Counted from the stretch's first letter, positions 40,041 to 49,759 are shown. The stretch is 64,000 bases of DNA from Candidatus Pantoea haifensis (GCA_018842655.1 JAGTWN010000010.1:62001-126000), one strand, 5' to 3'. The notes: generated from the sequence alone by a model not told the origin. Program-made: numbers and translations.

Positions 40041-40970
40041 TTAATCCTCAAAATCAATCTCATCCAGCGCATCGATACTTTCCAGATTGCTGATGCCGTC
40101 AAGTTTTGGTGTCCGGCTATGAATAAGGAAAAACACTGAACGGCCACGTTTGACTTCCGAATAATCGAGATAACCAATTTCTTTTAACTGCTCCATTGCA
40201 CGACGAACAACATGATTTTGCGTCGTGGTTTTAGAGCCCAGGTTCAGGCGCATACGCAAGCGGGCAAGAGAGATTGGAGCAGGGTTCGTGGGCAGGCTTT
40301 CAAGGAAGGTATAGAGCGCCTGAGCGGATTCTTTACGCTTAAGCCGCGATATAGCCCTGAGCTGGAGTAAGACTTTATGGTCGAAATTGTACAACTCAAA
40401 TAATTTTGGATCAGCCTGGATTCTGACAATATCTTTTTCACGATCGTAATAAGCAGACTGTACCAGATGCGTGTGATAGGCCTTGCCATTGCCTTCAAAC
40501 GATAGCGTATTGGTTGCTATGCGTCGTAAAGAGGCATCCAGACGCTTACGCAGCGCCGCTGAAGAGTTTGCCGAGGGGATCCCACACATCTTCACGAAAT
40601 CAATGAAAGGCAACGTAACGGTATCGCCTTTGGTTGGGTAGCGTGAAAAAGACTGAATGATGCCAGCCCAGGTTTTGAAATCGTTATCCATATCCAGTCG
40701 TGCACCGGTAATGGTAATCTTTTCATAACCTTCGGCTTTCACCAGCGACAGATTTTTCAATTCTTTTGTTGCGTCGGTAGATGCCATCGCTCCCGATTTG
40801 CCGCGTGCAGTTGATTTTAGCGTTGGAACAAACAGTCCTAATCGCATTAATGCTACGGGTTGGACGGTATTATTCTTGTTGGGATGAAGCTGAATAACTT
40901 CACCACTGTTTTTGGTCACCGACAGAAAAGGTTCAAGTAACGCTTTGTTTTCACTCTCTTTATCTGCCAT
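40041..40970 (-). CDS. repA: RepFIB-type replication initiator RepA
   Basis: Intact 309 residues. [40 protein letters not shown] and [11 protein letters not shown]-type residues ([20 protein letters not shown]) followed by [19 protein letters not shown] are the diagnostic segments of the IncF RepFIB initiator. It binds iterons on both sides of its gene and opens the origin upstream of it. It is transcribed leftward, away from the phased iterons at 41009-41109. Confidence 0.95.
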   Translation of the reverse strand: MADKESENKALLEPFLSVTKNSGEVIQLHPNKNNTVQPVALMRLGLFVPTLKSTARGKSGAMASTDATKELKNLSLVKAEGYEKITITGARLDMDNDFKTWAGIIQSFSRYPTKGDTVTLPFIDFVKMCGIPSANSSAALRKRLDASLRRIATNTLSFEGNGKAYHTHLVQSAYYDREKDIVRIQADPKLFELYNFDHKVLLQLRAISRLKRKESAQALYTFLESLPTNPAPISLARLRMRLNLGSKTTTQNHVVRRAMEQLKEIGYLDYSEVKRGRSVFFLIHSRTPKLDGISNLESIDALDEIDFED

Positions 40971-41008
40971 AGCATGAGATCTTCATTCTGTGGATGAAAG
41001 GGATCGTT

Positions 41009-41109
41009 CTCTGATTACAGTGAACATTAGCACTGATTATAGTGAACATTCTACTGTGTACAGTGAATAAAGTACTGATTACAGTAAACACTTTACTGAT
41101 TACAGTGAA
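41009..41109 (-). repeat. Five helically phased iterons (core origin) upstream of repA
   Basis: Five TACTGATTACAGTGAA-type iterons start at 41009, 41031, 41052, 41073 and 41094. Spacing is 22, 21, 21 and 21 bases, so all face the same side of the helix. That regularity, unlike the irregular array on the other side of repA, marks the real initiation platform. Confidence 0.88.
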
Positions 41110-41150
41110 CATGAACACCCTCTCAGCCCTTGACTGGTGCGGCCTCCGGC

Positions 41151-41228
41151 GATCGGGGATCTCTTTGGATCTATAGAGGATCTCTTTATGATCGTTATAT
41201 TGGATCTGTTCACTGTATAAGTGGATAA
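41151..41228. other. oriV: GATC-rich DNA-unwinding region of the replication origin
   Basis: Six GATC sites lie in 56 bases (41151, 41158, 41168, 41179, 41190, 41203), embedded in repeats like GATCTCTTT that resemble the 13-mers of oriC. A DnaA-box-like AGTGGATAA follows at 41220-41228. Placed next to the phased iterons, this is the predicted melting region, with Dam methylation likely to affect firing. The 41229-41413 stretch holds only the sad promoter. Confidence 0.75.
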
Positions 41229-41413
41229 AATGACATAACTGCTTATTTATCGTCAGTGCCTGCTGGAAAAACTGAGCGCGTTATGCCGTACCAACCTGAT
41301 CTTTAGTCTTTCTTAATTCGTAAACAACTTAATCTTTATTATTCATTTTTCATCACAAACTACAGGGCGTATGGTGAGTCATATCATTTACTCATCCTGT
41401 AACGAGGTCTCTG

Positions 41414-42781
41414 ATGAATTTTGCTATTTCCCAAAATCCTACAACCGGTGAGATTCTGGCACGTTATCCCATGCAATCTGCCGCTGAGCTGGAGCAGGCA
41501 CTGGCACTAAGCGCACAAGCCTACAGCGAATGGCGTTACAGCAGCATGGAAACCCGCGTTGCCGTGTTACGTCAGCTGGGTGAACAGCTCCGTCAGCGTG
41601 AAGCAGAGCTGTCGCGCATGATTACGCTGGAAATGGGCAAACCCATTGCTCAGGCGCGGGGAGAAATTCTTAAATGCGCAAACCTGTGTGACTGGTACGC
41701 AGAAAATGGCCCGGCAATGCTGGCCGATCAACCGACTCAAATTCCCGAAGCATGGCAGACATTTCGTCCCGTTGGCGTGATCCTCGCCGTCATGCCGTGG
41801 AACTTCCCATTTTGGCAGGTTCTGCGCGGCGCTGTGAGTATGTTGCTGGCAGGGAATACCTACTTGCTAAAACATGCACCAAACGTCATGGGGTGCGCCA
41901 CACTGATGACAGAGCTATTTGATGCAACCGATCTTCCAAAAGGGGGCTTCAATCTTATCAATGTCGATAATGCTGGTGTGTCAACAGCGATTAAAGATAA
42001 TCGGGTAGCCGCTGTTGCAGTGACAGGGAGCGTACGTGCGGGTGCAGCCATCGCATCACAAGCGGGTGCAGCCCTGAAGAAAACCGTACTTGAACTGGGC
42101 GGCTCAGATCCTTTTATCGTTCTCGCCGATGCAGATTTGGACGAAGCCGTAAAATCAGCAGTAATTGGCCGTTTTCAAAACACCGGGCAAGTCTGTATGG
42201 CGGCTAAGCGTTTTATCGTTGAAGAATCCATTGCTGAAGCGTTTGAGTCTCGCTTTACCGCTGCTGTCAAAGCACTGACAATGGGCGATCCTTCAGATGA
42301 AAATACCTTCCTGGGACCGATGGCGCGCACTGATTTACGTGATGAGCTGGACGAACAAGTTAAATCCACACTTCGTGAAGGTGCACGTTTGGTTCTGGGT
42401 GGCGAAAAGCTGGCAGGGCAGGGGAACTATTATGCTCCCACTATTTTATCCGACGTCACAACAGAAATGACCGCCTTTAAACAGGAGCTTTTCGGCCCGG
42501 TCGCTGCAATTGCCGTGGCGCGAAATCCTGAACACGCTCTGGCGATTGCCAACCACAGTGAGTTTGGACTTAGCGCAACGGTCTGGACCCGCGATAACGC
42601 TATCGCCGAGCGGATGAGTGAGCAGCTTGAAGTGGGCGCCGTGTTTATCAATGGTAACGGCGCCTCTGACCCGCGCGTGACAATCGGCGGAGTTAAGAAA
42701 AGTGGCTACGGTCGTGAATTATCCCATTTCGGCGTTCACGAATTCTGTAACGTGCAGACTGTCTGGAAGAACCGCCGTTAA
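41414..42781 (+). CDS. sad: Succinate-semialdehyde dehydrogenase, Sad type
   Basis: Intact 455 residues. VILAVMPWNFPFWQVLRG, the catalytic glutamate in VLELGGSDPFIV (near 228-235) and the cysteine in NTGQVCMAAKR (near 260) define the aldehyde dehydrogenase fold, and overall it reads like E. coli YneI/Sad. It oxidises succinate semialdehyde with NAD(P). It is convergent with the FAD oxidoreductase gene, ending one base before that stop. Confidence 0.93.
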   Translation: MNFAISQNPTTGEILARYPMQSAAELEQALALSAQAYSEWRYSSMETRVAVLRQLGEQLRQREAELSRMITLEMGKPIAQARGEILKCANLCDWYAENGPAMLADQPTQIPEAWQTFRPVGVILAVMPWNFPFWQVLRGAVSMLLAGNTYLLKHAPNVMGCATLMTELFDATDLPKGGFNLINVDNAGVSTAIKDNRVAAVAVTGSVRAGAAIASQAGAALKKTVLELGGSDPFIVLADADLDEAVKSAVIGRFQNTGQVCMAAKRFIVEESIAEAFESRFTAAVKALTMGDPSDENTFLGPMARTDLRDELDEQVKSTLREGARLVLGGEKLAGQGNYYAPTILSDVTTEMTAFKQELFGPVAAIAVARNPEHALAIANHSEFGLSATVWTRDNAIAERMSEQLEVGAVFINGNGASDPRVTIGGVKKSGYGRELSHFGVHEFCNVQTVWKNRR

Positions 42782-43963
42782 TTACTGAGCCGCAGGTAAA
42801 TAAGCAGCAACAGAAGAAACGTTATCTGCGTTAAACGGACTCAGCAATCGATCCGGCGCAAACTCGCGAAGCATATCTGAGCGCGCGCCGGTGATCAGTT
42901 CATCCGCCACTAATCTGCCTGCAAGTGGTGCCAGCGTCATGCCGCTATGGGTTGCCATCAAATAGATGCGCTGAGCGGCTGTCACATAGCCCATCGCAGG
43001 CAAACCATCAGCGGGTCGTGAACGTTGTCCAACGTCTATTCGCTCAATCCGCGCACCTTGTGTATTACAAAAAAGACGACGTAACCTTCTCAACATCTCC
43101 TGACCAATCATGCCATCAACATGGGCGGGACGTGCAGGATCGGCATGATGATCCAGATCGAGTGCCTGTAACATCAGTCTACCTCCGCCATCAGGACGCA
43201 CATTTAACTCAGGCGTAATGATGTTGCTGTTAAGCTGAATCGGCAATGGATTAGTGTGCGCCAAAAAACTGCACGCAGTCTTATCTGCCCGACTGGCATC
43301 GGTCATTGCCAGTTCCCAACCGAGTTGCTTCATCAGCTCGGGCGACCAGCGACCTGTTGCCAGCACAATGCTGTCTCCGCGCCACTCAGTACCATTAGCC
43401 AGTATCAGACTGGCAGCGTTGTCACTTTCATTAAGCGCAATGACTTCACTGTTAATCTGTGTTTCGACAGCATGCTCGCGCAGATCGGCAAGCAAACGCG
43501 CAATCAGCAAGCTGGGATAGATCAAACATTCAGAATAAAAATGCCAGGCTTGCGTAACGCGAGGATCAAGCTGCAGTTCCGGCAAGTTTTTAAGTAAGGC
43601 ATCACGATCCACCTGACGAAACGGATACTTCAACGCAGCCAGTTTTTTTGCTCGTTTTTCCAGTTGCCTTAGAGTCGCGGCATCAGCAGCCCATTCCCAG
43701 GTGCCGGTTTCGAGCAACCAGGGAGCCAGAGAGGCAGATTCACGTTGCAACTGCTTATGTTCTTCAATTGCTAAAGCATTAAGCTGATGATAGCTCTCCG
43801 GACTTTTGCCATTCGCGTTTACCCAGGCAAAGCTAATCTGGCTGGTGCCGCTGCCTGGCAAATTTTTATCGAATACTGTGACGTTCGCGCCTTTTATTGC
43901 CAGCGAACGTGCCACTGATAAACCAATTACGCCTGCACCAACAACAGCAATACGCTGTGACAT
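42782..43963 (-). CDS. DadA-like FAD-dependent amino-acid oxidoreductase
   Basis: 393 residues from ATG 43963. RIAVVGAGVIGLSVARSLAI is the FAD dinucleotide motif and RSRPADGLPAMGYVTAAQRI, then ATHSGMTLAPLAGRLVADEL, the D-amino-acid dehydrogenase/glycine-oxidase-type C-terminus. ATG 43963 is favoured over upstream starts because the protein then begins just before the FAD motif and GGGAG precedes it. It follows the COG0523 GTPase gene by about 100 bases on the same strand. Substrate unknown. Confidence 0.87.
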   Translation of the reverse strand: MSQRIAVVGAGVIGLSVARSLAIKGANVTVFDKNLPGSGTSQISFAWVNANGKSPESYHQLNALAIEEHKQLQRESASLAPWLLETGTWEWAADAATLRQLEKRAKKLAALKYPFRQVDRDALLKNLPELQLDPRVTQAWHFYSECLIYPSLLIARLLADLREHAVETQINSEVIALNESDNAASLILANGTEWRGDSIVLATGRWSPELMKQLGWELAMTDASRADKTACSFLAHTNPLPIQLNSNIITPELNVRPDGGGRLMLQALDLDHHADPARPAHVDGMIGQEMLRRLRRLFCNTQGARIERIDVGQRSRPADGLPAMGYVTAAQRIYLMATHSGMTLAPLAGRLVADELITGARSDMLREFAPDRLLSPFNADNVSSVAAYLPAAQ

Positions 43964-44068
43964 TATTGATATTCTCCCGGCTGAGAAACGGCGGCACTGG
44001 GCCGCCAGCAAGAAGTTAAGATCAATCATGATGTCAGCCGCGTCAACCAGAGGAGACATACGACAATT

Positions 44069-45301
44069 TTATGCTTCAGCTTCTTCAAACCAGGCTGGAA
44101 CAGGATCAGGTAACCTTATCCAGTATTCTGGACCGGCGGCCATTTCTTCTGGCGTCAGGAGTGCAGCGTCAAGTGCTGCGTATACCTGTTCATTATTCAT
44201 TTCGATACCAATGAACACTAATTCCTGCCGTGCATCGCCGACGTCCTCAAGCCACTGTTCTGCGATAAAATTGAGCGATTCGACATCCTGCGGCCAGCTG
44301 TCCCGGGGAATACTTGCCCACCAGCGTCCTGCATAACCCTGCTGCGCCACTGCGCCCGCCTGTGACCACATTGCGGCATATTCCGGGCGACTCGCCAGCC
44401 AAAAATAGCCTTTGGACCGGATTACGCCGCTGAGTTGATGGTTAACGGCGTACCAGAAACGTTGTGGATGGAAAGGGCGGCGAGCGCGATAAACAAAGCT
44501 ACGAATACCATACTCTTCTGATTCTGGCTGATGCTCACCACGCAGCTCCTGAAGCCATCCTGGCGCCTGTGCAGCCTGATCAAAATCAAATGATCCGGTA
44601 TTCAAAACCTGATCGAGGGCGACGTTGCCGAAGGCGGTGTGAATAATTTGCGCGCGTGGATTGAGTGAATACAATATTGCCTTGAGATGATGCAACTCAC
44701 TCCCGGTAATAAGATCGGTTTTATTCACTACCAGCACGTCGCAGAATTCAATTTGGTCGACTAACAAATCCACTAACGATCGTGCATCTCCTTCACCCAG
44801 TGATTCGCCACGCGCTTGTAATGAATCAACCGACTGGTAATCGCGCAAAAAATTATAACCATCTACCACGGTAACCATGGTATCAAGCCGCGCAATGTGT
44901 GAGAGGCTGACACCATCATCATCTTCGAAAGTGAACGTTTCTGCGACGGGCAGCGGTTCTGATATACCTGTTGATTCAATGACTAGCTGGTCAAAGCGAC
45001 CTTCCTGCGCTAAACGCTTAACCTCAAGCAGCAAATCTTCACGCAAGGTGCAGCAAATACAACCGTTGCTCATCTCTACCAGCTTTTCATCGGTGCGGGA
45101 GAGTTCAGCCCCACCATTTTTGATCAGCGAGGCATCAATATTAATCTCGGACATATCGTTAACGATCACCGCGATACGTCGTCCTTCACGGTTATGAAGA
45201 ATATGATTAAGCAGCGTCGTTTTGCCCGCACCAAGAAAACCGGAGAGGACGGTAACGGGCAGTCGATGACCCTGTAATGATGCAGCAGAAGTGAATGACA
45301 T
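44069..45301 (-). CDS. COG0523/CobW-family GTPase, ZigA-like metallochaperone
   Basis: Intact 410 residues. [20 protein letters not shown] is the P-loop, [16 protein letters not shown] contains the CxCC metal motif, and VVNKTDLI the G4 motif; the C-terminal CobW_C domain ([14 protein letters not shown]) follows. Zinc-responsive members of this family are Zur-regulated and deliver zinc to client proteins in deficiency. A perfect 24-base palindrome sits 26 bases before the start, so metal-dependent control is likely. Confidence 0.92.
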   Translation of the reverse strand: MSFTSAASLQGHRLPVTVLSGFLGAGKTTLLNHILHNREGRRIAVIVNDMSEINIDASLIKNGGAELSRTDEKLVEMSNGCICCTLREDLLLEVKRLAQEGRFDQLVIESTGISEPLPVAETFTFEDDDGVSLSHIARLDTMVTVVDGYNFLRDYQSVDSLQARGESLGEGDARSLVDLLVDQIEFCDVLVVNKTDLITGSELHHLKAILYSLNPRAQIIHTAFGNVALDQVLNTGSFDFDQAAQAPGWLQELRGEHQPESEEYGIRSFVYRARRPFHPQRFWYAVNHQLSGVIRSKGYFWLASRPEYAAMWSQAGAVAQQGYAGRWWASIPRDSWPQDVESLNFIAEQWLEDVGDARQELVFIGIEMNNEQVYAALDAALLTPEEMAAGPEYWIRLPDPVPAWFEEAEA

Positions 45302-45326
45302 AGCGGTTCCTGTAAAGAATGATTAA

Positions 45327-45350
45327 TTTGTTATGTTATAACATAACAAA
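45327..45350. promoter_or_regulatory. Perfect 24-base palindrome, probable Zur-type operator
   Basis: TTTGTTATGTTA followed by its exact reverse complement TAACATAACAAA. The core GTTATGTTATAACATAAC is close to known Zur boxes such as GATATGTTATAACATATC. It sits 26-49 bases upstream of the COG0523 gene start, where a repressor would block its promoter. Confidence 0.75.
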
Positions 45351-45389
45351 ATTAGCCTTAATTTCAATACAGTTTGTACGCCTGAAGGT

Positions 45390-45965
45390 TTAAATATGTT
45401 CCATCACTAATACCGCTAAGGTATCGGGTTCCAGAGCCCGAAAAATGTGCTCTTTGTCAGCCGGATAACGGATGTAATCGCCCGGATTAAGTTCTACTGG
45501 TGAGCCAGCTGGCCCAGTCAAGGCCCGTCCTTGCGTTAAAATGAGATGCTCTACCGTATTAGGCGAATGCGGCTGTGACCGGCGTTCAGAACCTGGCTGC
45601 GTATGCAACAGATAAATATCACGACGCGCACCGGGCGGACAGGTTGCCAGCAACACTGCCTGATAATCAGCTAACTCTGCGGTGACAGTAGGCCCCTCTC
45701 CGCGACGGATCACTTGCATCTGGTTCGCTTCAGGCTCCATTAAACGCGCGAAGGGAATATTTAACGCCACGCACAGCGACCACAATGTTTCTATGCTGGG
45801 ATTACCGTTGCCTGCTTCCAGCTGAGAAAGCGTTGATTTGGCGATACCCGCCCGATGCGCCACCTCTGTCAGCGATAAACCGGCGCGCTGGCGTTCGCGA
45901 ACCAGGGCATGGGCAATAATGCTAATAGGTGTAATCAAAGCGACTCCTGTTTTTAAATCGAACAT
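45390..45965 (-). CDS. XRE-family regulator with C-terminal cupin domain
   Basis: 191 residues from ATG 45965. Residues 25-80 form the XRE helix-turn-helix (LVRERQRAGLSLTEVAHRAG, IAKSTLSQLEAGNGNPSIET), and the C-terminal half is a cupin sensor (HSPNTVEHLILTQGRALTG, LNPGDYIRYPADKEHIF). Such regulators usually lie next to and control amino-acid or amine transport genes. It is divergent from azlCD, and operator-like palindromes lie at 45959-46010. Confidence 0.9.
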   Translation of the reverse strand: MFDLKTGVALITPISIIAHALVRERQRAGLSLTEVAHRAGIAKSTLSQLEAGNGNPSIETLWSLCVALNIPFARLMEPEANQMQVIRRGEGPTVTAELADYQAVLLATCPPGARRDIYLLHTQPGSERRSQPHSPNTVEHLILTQGRALTGPAGSPVELNPGDYIRYPADKEHIFRALEPDTLAVLVMEHI

Positions 45966-46010
45966 AATGTTCGTCTTGTAATGCAATGCGGTGCGGTTCA
46001 TTATAATGAA
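45959..46010. promoter_or_regulatory. Two operator palindromes between the XRE-cupin gene and azlCD
   Basis: CGAACATAATGTTCG at 45959-45973 overlaps the XRE gene start codon; TTCATTATAATGAA at 45997-46010 is a perfect 14-base palindrome. Both share a CATTATAATG/ACATAATGT-like core and probably bind the XRE regulator for control of both directions. Confidence 0.6.
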
Positions 46011-46039
46011 TAATACGTTCGTTATGAGATGAAATTGTT

Positions 46040-46703
46040 ATGTTGCCACAAAAGGGAAGCCAGAAAAAGAGGTCATAAAAGCCATTTTTCTGGTCTGTAT
46101 TGCTGATGGCATTGTTGGCTTGTCTTATGGCTCGCTGGCGACGGCTGATGGGTTTCCGTTATGGGTGCCACTGGCATTGTCTACGCTGGTACTGGCGGGC
46201 GCGTCTGAATTTTTATTCATTGGCATTGTGGCCAGTGGCGGCAGTCCCTTTACGGCCGCAGCAGCAGGATTATTAGTGAATGCACGCCATTTGCCGTTTG
46301 GTATTGCGGTTAAAGACCTGGTCGGCCGGGGCGCGCGTGGACTGTTAGGTTGCCATATCATGAATGATGAAAGCGTCGTGTTTGGCATATCCCAACCGCA
46401 GCCTGAACAACGGCGTACCGCATTCTGGATTTGCGGCATCGGGATTGGTTTCATCTGGCCGGTGAGTGTGATGACCGGTGCCGCTATTGGCCAGTTTATT
46501 CCTGATATCTCTGTAATCGGCCTCGACGCCGTCTTCCCTGCCATTTTAATTGCCTTGATTTTCCCGGCCCTGCGCCAGCGCCGTACCCGTATTCCCGCCT
46601 CTGTGGGGACACTACTTTCACTGATTGCTACCCCTTTGTGCCTGCGGGCATGCCCGTGCTGTTTTCGTTACTGGGTTTGCTGACATGGAGAGGGCGCAAA
46701 TGA
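46040..46703 (+). CDS. azlC: AzlC-family branched-chain amino acid exporter subunit (two frameshifts)
   Basis: About 221 residues after repair. FLVCIADGIVGLSYGSLATA, LVLAGASEFLFIGIVASGGS, LLVNARHLPFGIAVKDL and the later transmembrane segments define AzlC. Breaks are at GGG 46054-46056 and CCCC 46631-46634; one base at each gives the N-terminus MLPQKGKPEKEVIKAI and a normal end. Its stop overlaps the azlD start (ATGA). AzlCD exports branched-chain amino acids and analogues. Confidence 0.9.
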
Positions 46704-47023
46704 ATCAACAGGGTATGATTATCGCCGGCATCGCCTTACTCGCGGTGGGAACCTATTTGATGCGCTTTATGGGGGTTAAACTTGGCAATCGTTTACCGAT
46801 CACCGAACGCACACAGAGCCTGTTGTCCGATGCTGCAACCATCCTGTTATTCGCCGTGGCAGCAACCACCACGCTTTTTGAAGGGCAGCACTTTGCCGGA
46901 ATGGCGCGCGTCATGGGTGTTTTATTCGCACTGTTTTTGGCCTGGCGCAAAGCGCCATTAATCGTGATTATCCTTGGCGCAGCGGTGATGACGGCAATAC
47001 TGCGCTCTTTCGGTGTCGCCTGA
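46700..47023 (+). CDS. azlD: AzlD-family branched-chain amino acid exporter subunit
   Basis: Intact 107 residues from ATG 46700. MIIAGIALLAVGTYLMRFMG followed by VKLGNRLPI and RVMGVLFALFLAWRKAPLIV show the small AzlD partner with about four helices. The start overlaps azlC in ATGA. It forms the exporter together with AzlC. Confidence 0.92.
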   Translation: MNQQGMIIAGIALLAVGTYLMRFMGVKLGNRLPITERTQSLLSDAATILLFAVAATTTLFEGQHFAGMARVMGVLFALFLAWRKAPLIVIILGAAVMTAILRSFGVA

Positions 47024-47046
47024 ACAGTCGGGATACCCTTAAAAAA

Positions 47047-47065
47047 GCCGGGATTTTATCCCGGC
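47047..47065. terminator. Hairpin after azlCD
   Basis: GCCGGGAT and ATCCCGGC form an eight-base stem around TTT. A run of six A's precedes it, so it is a good terminator for leftward transcription and a weaker one for azlCD. Confidence 0.6.
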
Positions 47066-47116
47066 GGTAATTTGTTAGGATTCAGGCTAACGAACCCCTT
47101 TCAGGTATCTTACTTT

Positions 47117-48023
47117 ATGCGCAATACCCGTTTTTCACCGCCTCTGGTTATCTCTCTGCTTTTCACACTGGCCCTGCTTTTCTCACCTGCCACGCTTTTA
47201 GCCAGACCTGATCTCAAACCTCTGGGGAAAAATATTGCTGACACCGGCTCGGCGTACTATCAGTTTGAAACGCATTTTTTTAATTCAGCGGCGGGTGAGC
47301 GGCGCTACAAAGTCTGGATCGGTATTCCTGAGAAAGCGGCTCCTTCAACGGGCTATCCGGTGCTGTACATGCTGGACGGTAACGCGGCGATGGCACACTT
47401 ATCGGAGCCGCTGTTAAAGCAGATGTTTGAAGATCAGCCTCCGGTGCTGGTAGCGGTAGGTTATGACACGAATCTGCCATTCGATGTGATTGCGCGCAGC
47501 TATGATTACACGCCCACCTCTGCCGATCCTGCGGTGAAACAACCGCTTGTTCAGGGCCGCAAAACGGGAGGAAGCCAGGAGTTTCGCCAGTTTTTACTCA
47601 CACAGATCATCCCTTACGTTGAAAAACGTGCGCCCAGCGATCCATCAAAACGTGCGATATGGGGGCACTCCTTCGGCGGGCTGTTTGTTCTTGACACCTT
47701 CTACAACGCAACATGGTTCCATGACTTTTTGCGGCCGCACCGTCATTAGGTTGGGGCGATCAGCGTATCGTAAAACTGGCAAAGAGAGCAACCCCCGCCA
47801 CCTGCAAAACAGATCGCTTTACCTGATGGAAGGCGATGGCGTGACTGAGCAGCGTAAAGGCCACTCTGTTGACCTCAAGCGGGAGGAAGGCCAGTTAATC
47901 AAAATTCTTATGCAAAAAGGGGTTGATTTACATTTGTCGCGCTATCCAGGTCAGACGCACGGACAAATTTTTCCCTCATCTTTAATGGATACGCTGCACA
48001 TCATGTCGGGATCGGAAAAATAA
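47117..48023 (+). CDS. Secreted IroE/Fes-like alpha/beta-hydrolase esterase (two frameshifts)
   Basis: About 302 residues after repair. The N-terminus (VISLLFTLALLFSPATLLAR) is a signal peptide. YPVLYMLDGNAAM, AIWGHSFGGLFVLDTF (nucleophile serine) and the late YPGQTHGQIFPSSL (catalytic histidine) match periplasmic siderophore esterases such as IroE. Breaks are at T5 47726-47730 and AAA 47781-47783; repair gives FFAAAPSLGWGDQRIVKLAK. It may hydrolyse a catecholate siderophore or another ester. The upstream ORF start at 47072 has no signal-peptide match, so ATG 47117 is chosen. Confidence 0.85.
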
Positions 48024-48072
48024 AAACCCTTTGTGCTTCGCTTCCCTGGTGCATTTCTTCGGTTAACCTAAA

Positions 48073-48088
48073 GGGAATGATCATTTCC
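48073..48088. promoter_or_regulatory. TetR operator candidate, first copy
   Basis: GGGAATGATCATTTCC, one mismatch from the palindrome GGAAATGATCATTTCC, lies 23 bases before the tetR start. Confidence 0.7.
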
Positions 48089-48110
48089 TAATTGAGGTCA
48101 GTGGATTTCT

Positions 48111-48710
48111 GTGCAAAACATCATTAAAGAACGAGGCCGGCCCCGCGAATTCGTGCCTGAAGACGCCCTTGATCGCGCCATGCTGGTGTTTCGTGAAAAA
48201 GGTTTTAACGCTGCGTCGATTGGCGATCTCAGCAGTGCCATGCAGTTAACCACGGGAAGCATTTACAAAGCCTTCAACGATAAACGCACCCTGTTTTCCC
48301 AGGTTTTTGCGCGTTATCTCTCGCTGCGAAACCAGGAGCTGCGCACACGACTGGAAAAGTGCGCCACGGGAATTTTACGTCTGGAAGCGTTGCTGCATTT
48401 CTATGTTGATTCAGTCCAGGATATTGAAGGGCAACGTGGTTGTCTGGTGGCGGGAAGCGCCGTTGAAGTACAGACCCTGGAGCAAGAACTTGCCGAGGCG
48501 GTAAGCGAAGCGATGAGGCGAAACTTGCGAACCATCACCTCCCTCATTCAGCAAGGCCAGCAGGACGGTTCAGTTAATGCAGAGATCGACGCGGACGCTG
48601 CGGCGTCACTCATGTTATGCATTGTTCTGGGGATGCGCGTAGCAGGGAAAATAGCGTCTACGCGGCCTGATCAAAGCATTGTTCCGCTGGCATTGAAAAC
48701 GCTCAGTTAA
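48111..48710 (+). CDS. TetR/AcrR-family regulator
   Basis: 199 residues with a GTG start. ERGRPREFVPEDALDRAMLV and FREKGFNAASIGDLSSAMQL form the helix-turn-helix, then TTGSIYKAFNDKRTLFSQVF. An operator-like palindrome precedes it and a second copy lies just after its stop in front of the hydrolase gene, so it probably represses itself and that gene. Confidence 0.88.
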   Translation: MQNIIKERGRPREFVPEDALDRAMLVFREKGFNAASIGDLSSAMQLTTGSIYKAFNDKRTLFSQVFARYLSLRNQELRTRLEKCATGILRLEALLHFYVDSVQDIEGQRGCLVAGSAVEVQTLEQELAEAVSEAMRRNLRTITSLIQQGQQDGSVNAEIDADAAASLMLCIVLGMRVAGKIASTRPDQSIVPLALKTLS

Positions 48711-48727
48711 AAATTTTTCAACAATTA

Positions 48728-48743
48728 GGAAATGACCATTTCC
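48728..48743. promoter_or_regulatory. TetR operator candidate, second copy
   Basis: GGAAATGACCATTTCC, nearly the same palindrome as at 48073, between tetR and the hydrolase gene, with extended symmetry TTAGGAAATG...CATTTCCTTAA. Confidence 0.75.
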
Positions 48744-48767
48744 TTAATTACGGATCGGGAGATTTCA

Positions 48768-49633
48768 ATGAGTAATGAAGGTTATCAGCACAATTTCGCT
48801 TTAATTAACCAGCAGCGCCTGCACTATTTAAGCGCAGGTGATCCTGAAGCAGAGACGATAGTGTTATTGGCGGGTTTTCCACAAAGCAGTTTTGCATGGC
48901 GATTCGTTATTTCCCAACTGGCAACAAAATTTCACGTCATTGCGCCCGATTTGCCGGGGCAGGGGATTCCGATATGCCCGAGAGCGGCTACGATACCGAC
49001 ACTATTGCACAGCAAATAATGGCGCTAATGGCGCATCTCAACGTTACGCATTTCAATCTGGTCGGGCACGACGTTGGCGCATGGGTTGCCTTTCCGCTGG
49101 CGGCGCAGTTTCCTGATAACGTCATTAAGCTGGCATTACTGGATGCAGGCATTCCGGGCATCACACTGTCAGACAGGTTGCCGGTGACACCGGATAAGGC
49201 CTGGAGAACCTGGCACTTTGCCTTTCATACAGTTAGCGATTTACCTGAAGCCCTTATCAGTGGGCGCGAGGAGATTTATCTCGACTGGTTTTTGAAACGC
49301 AAAGCAGCTAATCCCTACATTTTTGATGACGAAGCGATGAAAGAATACTTGCGTATCTTTCGCCGCCCGGGCGCTTTACGTGCTGGTCTGGCGTTTTATC
49401 GCGCCGTGGCGCAATCAGCCAGGCAGAACTGTGAGCGTCTCTCTCAGGGAAAACTTGCTCTTCCCGTACTCGCGGTCAGTGCCGATCAGGGGTCTGTTCC
49501 TGATATGGCTTCACCGTTACGCACCTTTGCTCATCAGGTTGAAGGCGTAACGGTGGCCCATAGCGGGCATTTTATTCCTGAAGAGCAGCCGGAGAAGTTA
49601 GCGCAGCTTCTGACAACCTTTTTTGCCGCTTAA
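48768..49633 (+). CDS. Alpha/beta-hydrolase with aspartate nucleophile (epoxide hydrolase/dehalogenase-like), frameshifted
   Basis: About 288 residues after repair. VLLAGFPQSSFAWRFVISQL (oxyanion HGxP-like), then FNLVGHDVGAWVAF with Asp at the nucleophile position (GHDxG), and late VAHSGHFIPEEQPEKL with the catalytic histidine. Aspartate nucleophiles mark epoxide hydrolases and haloalkane dehalogenases. The frame breaks at GGGG 48962-48965, giving GQGDSDMPESGY on repair. Probably the target of the adjacent TetR repressor. Confidence 0.85.
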
Positions 49634-49759
49634 GTTGTTATTCAACCGTGTGAACTTAATCATGGACTGAAGGGGAATAACGATCGTCTGCCAAAATATG
49701 ATTAGGGTTAAATCGTTACCTCATGCTTGACGAATCATCGCCCTTAAAATACAAATAGA

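Noticed and set aside
47047-47065. Strong terminator for azlCD
   Set aside because: The poly-A lies upstream, so it is mainly a leftward terminator; its rightward effect is uncertain.
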